DNA from: Pseudomonadota bacterium
Lineage (GTDB): Bacteria > Pseudomonadota > Alphaproteobacteria > Caulobacterales > Caulobacteraceae
Length of the DNA stretch: 12,552 nucleotides
Assembly (NCBI GenBank): GCA_023434265.1
Contig: JAEYTA010000148.1
Span: forward strand, 1-12,552
Direction of reading: 5' to 3'
Every line of letters starts with the position of its first letter. The stretch's first letter is position 1. A model generated the notes under the pieces. The model searched no databases and was not told where the DNA came from. It saw nothing but the letters and a program-made list of their open reading frames with translations. This document shows, in pieces, positions 8,373 to 12,552 of the stretch. The position numbers were made by a program, and so were the translations under genes.

Positions 8373-8690
8373 TCAGCGCCCTTCGGCGTCGACATCGAAG
8401 GCCACGGGCTTGCCGCGCGAGGTCGGGTTCCAGCCCGCCTCGATCACCGCCTTCACGGCGTTGCGCACGTGGTCGAGATTCACGAACTGCTTCTCCACGT
8501 CCGGACGCCCGTTCGGGCGCAGCGGCGGCGGAAACTGCACCACGGCTTCGCGCTTGAAGTCCTGCAGCCTGAGCGTCACGGCGATGCCCTCCCACCGGCC
8601 GCCCGCGACCGGCCGCGGCTGGCGCCGAAGCTCCCAGTGATAGATGTCGCCGTCGACCTCGATGGTCCCGCTGGTGTCCCGCGTCTGCAT
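8373..8690 (-). CDS. conserved small protein of unknown function
   Basis: This encodes 105 residues starting MQTRDTSGTIEVDGDIYHW. I recall related alphaproteobacterial proteins with the same ending, AGWNP.SRGKP..F.V, preceded by a REAVVQFPPP-like strand, but no assigned function. It looks like one compact beta-rich domain followed by a helix (about 70-90), with no signal peptide, membrane segment or cysteine. The ATG at 8690 was chosen because the upstream in-frame GTG at 8723 lies inside the clpP terminator stem. It follows that terminator, so it probably has its own promoter or depends on read-through. Its stop is three bases from the cicA stop on the other strand. It sits in the clpP-cicA gap. 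Confidence 0.75.
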   Translation of the reverse strand: MQTRDTSGTIEVDGDIYHWELRRQPRPVAGGRWEGIAVTLRLQDFKREAVVQFPPPLRPNGRPDVEKQFVNLDHVRNAVKAVIEAGWNPTSRGKPVAFDVDAEGR

Positions 8691-8710
8691 GGCGGCCTGA
8701 TACCACAAGA

Positions 8711-8738
8711 AGAAAGGGCGCACCCCGGGTGCGCCCTT
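8711..8738 (-). terminator. intrinsic terminator of clpP
   Basis: A perfect 12-base inverted repeat (8714-8725 with 8727-8738) surrounds one central base, so the real loop must open a few pairs. On the minus strand it is followed by TCTTCTTG, a modest T-rich tail. It lies 31 bases after the clpP stop. A terminator directly after clpP was also described in C. crescentus, where clpP is monocistronic. Confidence 0.8.
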
Positions 8739-8768
8739 CCGTGGATCATCGCCCGGATCGGGTCGGGA

Positions 8769-9410
8769 TCAGACCGTCTTCACCCCGTCCGAGTCCGCCT
8801 GCTCGCGGCGGTCGTAGACGTGGTCGACGATGCCCCAGGCCTTGGCCTCTTCCGCGTTCATGAAGTGGTCGCGGTCCAGGGTCGACTCGACCTCCTCGTA
8901 GGTCCGGCCGGTGTGCTTGACGTAGATCTCGTTCAGCCGCCGCTTGGTGTAGCGGATGTCCTCGGCGTGGCGCTCGATGTCCGAGGCCTGGCCGCGGAAG
9001 CCGCCCGAGGGCTGGTGCACCATGATCCGGGCGTTGGGCAGGGCCACGCGCTGGCCCGCGGCGCCGGCGGTCAGGATCAGCGAGCCGGCGGAGGCGGCCA
9101 TGCCCATGACCACGGTCGAGACCGGCGAGCGGATGTATTGCATGGTGTCGTAGATCGCCAGCGCCGAGTGTACCTGTCCGCCCGGGCTGTTGATGTACAT
9201 GGAGATTTCCTTCTTCGGGTTCTCCGACTCAAGGAACAGCAGCTGGGCGCAGATCAGCGACGCCATGCCGTCCTCGAAGGGCCCGGTCAGGAAGATGATC
9301 CGCTCGCGCAGCAGGCGCGAGAAGATGTCGAAGGCCCGCTCGCCCCGGCTGGATTGCTCCACCACCATGGGGACGAGGTTCATGTTCATCAGTTCGATCG
9401 GATCGCGCAT
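8769..9410 (-). CDS. clpP: ClpP, proteolytic subunit of ClpXP/ClpAP
   Basis: This 213-residue protein is the self-compartmentalising serine peptidase partner of ClpX. The catalytic triad is Ser107 (GMAASAGS), His132 (IMVHQPSGG) and Asp181 (DRDHFM), with spacing equal to E. coli ClpP. The N-terminus LVPMVVEQSSRGERAFDIFSR is the usual processed region, with only about 12 residues before it. Two places near the active site are unusual: Ala108 replaces the Met that normally follows the catalytic Ser, and the GG-V/I-V/I-TAG strand reads GGQVHSA (77-83). The C-terminus has a short acidic extension (about 203-213). The ATG at 9410 has GAGAAGG five bases upstream. It has its own promoter and terminator by sequence. 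Confidence 0.96.
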   Translation of the reverse strand: MRDPIELMNMNLVPMVVEQSSRGERAFDIFSRLLRERIIFLTGPFEDGMASLICAQLLFLESENPKKEISMYINSPGGQVHSALAIYDTMQYIRSPVSTVVMGMAASAGSLILTAGAAGQRVALPNARIMVHQPSGGFRGQASDIERHAEDIRYTKRRLNEIYVKHTGRTYEEVESTLDRDHFMNAEEAKAWGIVDHVYDRREQADSDGVKTV

Positions 9411-9432
9411 TCGTGCCTTCTCGGGATGCCCC

Positions 9433-9456
9433 AGTCGCGGGTGTCTGGGCGCGACT
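9433..9456 (-). repeat. hairpin in the clpP leader
   Basis: AGTCGCG at 9433-9439 and CGCGACT at 9450-9456 are exact complements around a 10-base loop. It lies 22 bases upstream of the clpP start and downstream of the predicted promoter, so it would be in the mRNA leader. A role in mRNA stability or temperature response is possible but not shown. Confidence 0.4.
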
Positions 9457-9482
9457 CACCGGCCGCGCGCCTTGGGGACAGG

Positions 9483-9511
9483 ATATCGCGTCGCCGCGCG
9501 CTCGGCGCAAG
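9483..9511 (-). promoter_or_regulatory. heat-shock-like promoter of clpP
   Basis: Reading minus: CTTGCG (9511-9506), a 17-base spacer, then CGATATCC starting at 9488. This resembles alphaproteobacterial RpoH promoters (CTTG ... C.TAT). The start would be near 9475, giving a leader of about 65 bases. In C. crescentus the clpP promoter directly upstream of the gene is heat-shock controlled. The element begins nine bases after the stop of the preceding paralogue. Confidence 0.5.
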
Positions 9512-9519
9512 GCGCGAGC

Positions 9520-10431
9520 TCATTCGCCCTCCTGGTCGGCGCGCCGCGACCGCGCCAGGCCGTCGGCGACCTCACCGGCGATGGTCCGCGGGTTCTGTCG
9601 CGTGCGCTCGGATTCGTAGAGAGCCTCCAGATAGGACAGGTCCCAGGGCGTCAGCCCTCCCGTCCCGGCCGGGTCGTCGAAGGCGTTGAGCACCGTGTCG
9701 AAGCCGGCGGTGTCCGCCTCCGGATCGATCTGGGCCAGCGTCACCATGGCCAGGTAGTCGGCCAGCTGGACGATATCCACCCGCGCCGCGGCGTCGATGT
9801 CGACAATGACGATGGCCTTGTTCAGTTCGTCGACGATCTGGCTGTTCAGCCGCGACACCCCGCGGGCGGTGATCACCGGCGGGGCGAGATCGCCGGGCAG
9901 GCGCACGGCCCGGCGGCGGCTGTCGCGGTCGACCGGCAGGCTGACCTGCCACCAGCGCACCGGCCTTTCGCTGGTGGCGAACCGTTCCAGCGCGCCGCCG
10001 CCGCGGTCCAGCCCCGAGACGCCGAGGTGGAAGGCGCGCCGGTTGTGATCGACCAGCGCGGCGGCCAGCGCCTGTCCGTCCGCGGCGAAGACCACCAGCA
10101 CATTGGGCTCGCAGCCGGGCCCCGCCGGCGCCAGGCCGAGGTCCTCGGCCACGGTCGACACCCGGTCGATGACATACTGCGCCGCCTCGCCGCGCAGATT
10201 GGCCACGCCGACACAGACGCGGCCGTTCCAGCGCGCCAGGCCCCGGCGGTCGGCCGGGGCGGCGATGGCCCCGACGAAGGCGCTGGCCGCCTCGGCCAGC
10301 CGCCGTCCCTCCACGGTCACCTCCCCCAGCTGGGTCGGGGCCTCGGCCGGATCGGCTGCAGGCGGCGTCTGCGGCGGCTCCTGCATCGGGGCGAGCAGAA
10401 GCGAGAGGGCGGCGAAGGCGGAAAGCGACAT
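9520..10431 (-). CDS. exported protein of unknown function, tandem paralogue 1 (nearest clpP)
   Basis: This encodes 303 residues. The N-terminus MSLSAFAALSLLLAP is hydrophobic and signal-peptide-like but lacks Lys/Arg. A Pro/Ala/Gln-rich linker (about 17-34) follows, then LGEVTVEGRRL (35-45). Blocks shared with the two upstream paralogues include RGLARW (63-68), VCVGVANL with Cys73, GC.PNVLVVF with Cys107, GLDRG, PVRWWQVSLP, LNKAIVIVD, QLADYLAMVTLAQIDPEADT, DTVLNAFDDP and GLTPWDLSYLEALY. The two cysteines are its only ones and should meet an oxidising compartment, so a disulfide is likely. I do not recognise a named family. It follows paralogue 2 after 68 bases with no clear terminator between, and none was seen before clpP. 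Confidence 0.8.
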   Translation of the reverse strand: MSLSAFAALSLLLAPMQEPPQTPPAADPAEAPTQLGEVTVEGRRLAEAASAFVGAIAAPADRRGLARWNGRVCVGVANLRGEAAQYVIDRVSTVAEDLGLAPAGPGCEPNVLVVFAADGQALAAALVDHNRRAFHLGVSGLDRGGGALERFATSERPVRWWQVSLPVDRDSRRRAVRLPGDLAPPVITARGVSRLNSQIVDELNKAIVIVDIDAAARVDIVQLADYLAMVTLAQIDPEADTAGFDTVLNAFDDPAGTGGLTPWDLSYLEALYESERTRQNPRTIAGEVADGLARSRRADQEGE

Positions 10432-10499
10432 GTGCGGGGAGACTCCGGGAGGGCGGCGACCGTGACGAGCGCGGCCCCGGTCGTCAACGGCGGACCGCA

Positions 10500-11465
10500 T
10501 CAGGGGCCCGGCGTCGGCTCCGTCTCCTCCGGCAGGTCCCGGTAAGCCGCAGCGATGGCGTCCGCCACCGCCTGCACCTGGCTGCGCTGGTTGATGCGAT
10601 GCGACTCCGAGCCGGTGTCGTACAGCCCCTCCAGATAGGCTTCGTCCCAGCCGCTCAGGCCCGTCGGCGCCGCGGCGGGGTCGTGGAACAGGTTCAGGAT
10701 GGTGTCGAACGACCGTGTGTCGGCCTCCGGGTCGACCTGGGCCATGGCCACCATGGCGACATAGGCCCCCAGCTGCTCCATCGTCGCCCCGTTCAGCCGG
10801 TCGACGTCGACAATGACGAACACCCGCTTGAGCACGTCGATATACTGGGTGCTCAGCCGCGACGGCGCATTGACCGCGGTCACCGGCGCATAGTCCTGCA
10901 CCGTGCTGTATTCCAGCCCGGCCGGGGCGGCGCCCGAGCCCGTGATATGGCCGGGCAGGCGCACCACGGCCAGCCCGGTCTCGCTGTCGGTCGGCACGCT
11001 GACGTGCCACCAGCGCACCGGCCGGTCGTCGGTCATGAAGGCCTCGAGAGCCGCCGCGCCGCGGTCCATGCCGGTTCCGCCGACCCGGAACAGGATCGGC
11101 CGGCGGGCCACGAAATCGCGCGCGAAGCTGGCCCCGTCGACCGTCGCGACGATCAGCACGCTGGGGTGGCAGGGCGGCTCGTGCGCCCGCAGGCCGAGCC
11201 CGCGCGCCACGTCGGAGACCTGGTCGGCCAGCTGCTGGGCCAGCTGTGGCTCAAGGTTGGCCACCCCGACGCAGACCCCCTCGCGCCACCGCGCCAGGCC
11301 GCGCCGCCGGGCCGGGGCGGCGACCAGGTCGACATAGTCCTCGGCCGCCTCCTCCAGCCGACGCGCGTCGACGACCACGTCCTCCAGCCGGATCGGCGCC
11401 TGCGGCTGCGCGGAGGCCGGATCCTGCGCGCCGAGCGCGAGCGCGGCGAGGGCGGCGGCGATCAC
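10500..11465 (-). CDS. exported protein of unknown function, tandem paralogue 2 (middle)
   Basis: This encodes 321 residues from a GTG at 11465 whose first bases overlap the stop of paralogue 3 as GTGA, indicating translational coupling; no other usable in-frame start lies nearby upstream. The N-terminus is a hydrophobic run (IAAALAALALGA) followed by an ASA-Q signal-peptidase-like site near 17-20. Then come LEDVVVDARRL (27-37), RGLARW, VCVGVANL (Cys65), PPCHPSVLIV (Cys99), GMDRG, PVRWWHVSVP, FVIVDVD, AQVDPEADT, FDTILNLF and GLSGWDEAYLEGLY. Compared with its neighbours it has roughly 20 extra residues in the segment after RLPG (about 175-215). Cys65 and Cys99 are its only cysteines. Function unknown. 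Confidence 0.8.
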   Translation of the reverse strand: MIAAALAALALGAQDPASAQPQAPIRLEDVVVDARRLEEAAEDYVDLVAAPARRRGLARWREGVCVGVANLEPQLAQQLADQVSDVARGLGLRAHEPPCHPSVLIVATVDGASFARDFVARRPILFRVGGTGMDRGAAALEAFMTDDRPVRWWHVSVPTDSETGLAVVRLPGHITGSGAAPAGLEYSTVQDYAPVTAVNAPSRLSTQYIDVLKRVFVIVDVDRLNGATMEQLGAYVAMVAMAQVDPEADTRSFDTILNLFHDPAAAPTGLSGWDEAYLEGLYDTGSESHRINQRSQVQAVADAIAAAYRDLPEETEPTPGP

Positions 11466-12358
11466 GGACGCGGCTCGCCTTCGGCTTCGGAACGCTCGAG
11501 AAGCCGGGTGACGGCGCGGGCATGCCGCGAACCGTCCAGCCGGTCCGGTCGGGAGTCGTAAAGCGCCTCCAGGTAGCCGCGGTCCCACTCGCTCAGGCCG
11601 CCGCCGGTCGGCGCGTCGAACAGGTTGAGCACGGTGTCGTAGCCGGCGGTGTCCCCTTCGGGATCGACCTGGGCGAGGCTGACGAGGGCGAGGTAGTCGC
11701 CCAGCCGCGCGCCGTCGACCCCGGCGATCTTCCCGGCGTCGACGATGATGATCACCTTGTTGAGCACGTCGGTGATCGGCCGCCCGCGGTTCACCAGACC
11801 TTCGGCCGGCACATAGATCGGGGCGAAATCGCCGGGCATGCGGATGGCGCGCTGCCCCGTCGAGCCGATCACCGGCAGGCTGACGTGCCACCAGCGCACC
11901 GGGGCGTCCGACTGGCGGAACGCGTCAAGGGCCGCCTTGCCGCGATCGAGCCCGCCGACGCCGAGGTGGAACAGCGGCCGCTCGGCCTCCACCAGGGCGT
12001 CGGCCATGGCGCGGCCGTTGTCGGCGAAGATGACCACCACGTTCGGCCGGCAGCCGGGCTCGGCGAGCCCGACGCCCTGGGCCTCGGCCACGGTGGACAG
12101 ATGATCGATCAGCGCCCGGCCCTGCTCGGCCCGGAGGTTGACCACCCCGAAGCAGACCGGATCGAACCAGCGGGCGATGCCGCGCCGCTGCGGCGGGGCC
12201 GCCACCTCGTCGACGAATTCACGCACCCGCTCCCCGAGTGGACGTCCGTCGACGACCACGTCACCCAAGGCCGTCGGCGCCTCCTGCGGCGCGGCTTGAG
12301 GCGCCGTCTGGATCGTCGTGGCGAGCGCCGCGGCGAAGGCTGCAGTCAGGACACCCAT
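11462..12358 (-). CDS. exported protein of unknown function, tandem paralogue 3 (nearest tig)
   Basis: This encodes 298 residues from the ATG at 12358, which has GGAG seven bases upstream; an in-frame TTG at 12373 is less likely. A hydrophobic N-terminus (3-16) without basic residues is followed by a Pro/Ala/Gln linker and LGDVVVDGRPL (31-41). Conserved blocks are RGIARW (59-64), VCFGVVNL with Cys69, GCRPNVVVIF with Cys103, GLDRG (136-140), PVRWWHVSLP (153-162), VIIIVD (202-207), LAQVDPEGDT (228-237), YDTVLNLF (240-247) and GLSEWDRGYLEALY (254-267), then a charged tail. The C-terminal half recalls the end of zincin-like domains, but no HExxH is present. It is the first gene of the three-gene unit. 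Confidence 0.8.
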   Translation of the reverse strand: MGVLTAAFAAALATTIQTAPQAAPQEAPTALGDVVVDGRPLGERVREFVDEVAAPPQRRGIARWFDPVCFGVVNLRAEQGRALIDHLSTVAEAQGVGLAEPGCRPNVVVIFADNGRAMADALVEAERPLFHLGVGGLDRGKAALDAFRQSDAPVRWWHVSLPVIGSTGQRAIRMPGDFAPIYVPAEGLVNRGRPITDVLNKVIIIVDAGKIAGVDGARLGDYLALVSLAQVDPEGDTAGYDTVLNLFDAPTGGGLSEWDRGYLEALYDSRPDRLDGSRHARAVTRLLERSEAEGEPRP

Positions 12359-12396
12359 GGCGACGCTCCACAACCTTGCGCTGCAATGCGCCCATC

Positions 12397-12405
12397 ATGC
12401 TAGCA
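12397..12405 (-). promoter_or_regulatory. candidate promoter of the three-paralogue operon
   Basis: Between the tig terminator and paralogue 3 only about 53 bases remain. The minus strand there reads TGCTAGCAT, an extended -10-like element (TGn plus TAGCAT, 4 of 6). It would start transcription near 12390, about 32 bases before the ATG. There is no good -35, because that position falls in the tig terminator stem. The same bases include the 8-bp palindrome TGCTAGCA (12398-12405). Weak evidence. Confidence 0.3.
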
Positions 12406-12411
12406 CGCAGC

Positions 12412-12442
12412 AAAAGAGGCCGCCACCGGGGGTGACGGCCTC
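12412..12442 (-). terminator. intrinsic terminator of tig
   Basis: Arms at 12416-12427 and 12431-12442 pair over 12 positions, with one G-U-type or mismatched position (12423 with 12435), around a three-base loop. On the minus strand the stem is followed by TTTTGC. It begins 22 bases after the tig stop, so tig is probably terminated before the three paralogues. Confidence 0.8.
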
Positions 12443-12464
12443 CCTATAGTCCCCGACGGGGCGA

Positions 12465-12552
12465 TCAGTCCTCGTCTTCGTCCTTGAGCAGCTCTTCCTT
12501 GGTGATCGGCGCGTCGGTCACCTCGGCGGTGTCGAAGATCAGGTCGCAGACC
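12465..12552 (-). CDS. tig: trigger factor, C-terminal end (truncated by window)
   Basis: Only the last 28 codons are visible, too short for the usual gene call. They read VCDLIFDTAEVTDAP, then ITKEELLKDEDED and a TGA at 12465-12467. An acidic tail after a DLIF..AEVTD segment is typical of the ribosome-bound peptidyl-prolyl isomerase/chaperone trigger factor. The position upstream of clpP-clpX-lon on the same strand matches the conserved tig-clpP-clpX-lon order of proteobacteria. Identification rests mainly on that synteny plus the tail sequence. Confidence 0.82.
   Translation of the reverse strand, partial: VCDLIFDTAEVTDAPITKEELLKDEDED

Noticed and set aside
8691..8723. Upstream GTG start for the 105-residue gene
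   Set aside because: It lies inside the clpP terminator stem and the 11 extra residues are encoded by the stem and T-rich tail.
10432..11010. Long N-terminal extension of paralogue 1 (up to 496 codons) across paralogue 2
   Set aside because: The extra frame overlaps paralogue 2 out of phase; homology with the siblings and the hydrophobic N-terminus begin at the ATG at 10431. The same reasoning rejects extension of paralogue 2 to 11891.

Overview
The window is GC-rich chromosomal DNA from an alphaproteobacterium, most likely a member of the Caulobacteraceae; Brevundimonas is a plausible genus, but the sequence alone cannot settle that. The main evidence is the minus-strand locus tig - (extra genes) - clpP - [cicA on the opposite strand] - clpX - lon. 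This is the arrangement described for Caulobacter crescentus, where clpP and clpX are separated by the divergently oriented phosphatase-like gene cicA and are transcribed independently. The proteins also read as Caulobacter-like.

Left part (1-3300, plus strand). The window opens inside the C-terminal half of a DnaJ-type chaperone. A compact vapB-vapC toxin-antitoxin pair follows, with its own palindromic operator overlapping a candidate promoter. aroC (chorismate synthase) begins one base after the vapC stop, and a 106-residue membrane-anchored or exported protein begins one base after the aroC stop. A pirin-family dioxygenase-like protein follows with its own Shine-Dalgarno sequence. A REP/BIME-like inverted repeat and a bidirectional terminator (3302-3492) separate it from the convergent lon gene.

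Middle part (3500-9410). This is the ATP-dependent proteolysis locus. It holds lon (with a heat-shock-like promoter whose predicted start lies next to an in-frame upstream ATG), clpX with its terminator, a shared clpX/cicA divergent region with a 7-bp inverted repeat, cicA, a conserved 105-residue protein tail-to-tail with cicA, and clpP. clpP has its own terminator and a heat-shock-like promoter. ClpP has an intact Ser-His-Asp triad, but several residues near the active site differ from what I remember of typical ClpP.

Right part (9520-12373). Three tandem paralogues of about 300 residues, each with a signal-peptide-like N-terminus, sit between the end of tig and clpP. All three carry exactly two cysteines, always 34 residues apart. 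They share blocks RG(L/I)ARW, PVRWW(H/Q)VS, AQ(V/I)DPE.DT and DT(V/I)LN.F...GL..WD..YLE.LY. I do not recognise an assigned function. This expanded, exported family inside the protein quality-control locus is the best candidate here for something undescribed. The window ends in the last 28 codons of tig, followed by its terminator.

Together, the right two thirds encode nascent-chain folding (trigger factor) and regulated proteolysis (ClpXP, Lon), with separate promoters and terminators for each protease gene. The left third is aromatic amino-acid biosynthesis with a toxin-antitoxin pair placed directly upstream. No tRNA, rRNA, CRISPR array or transposase was seen.
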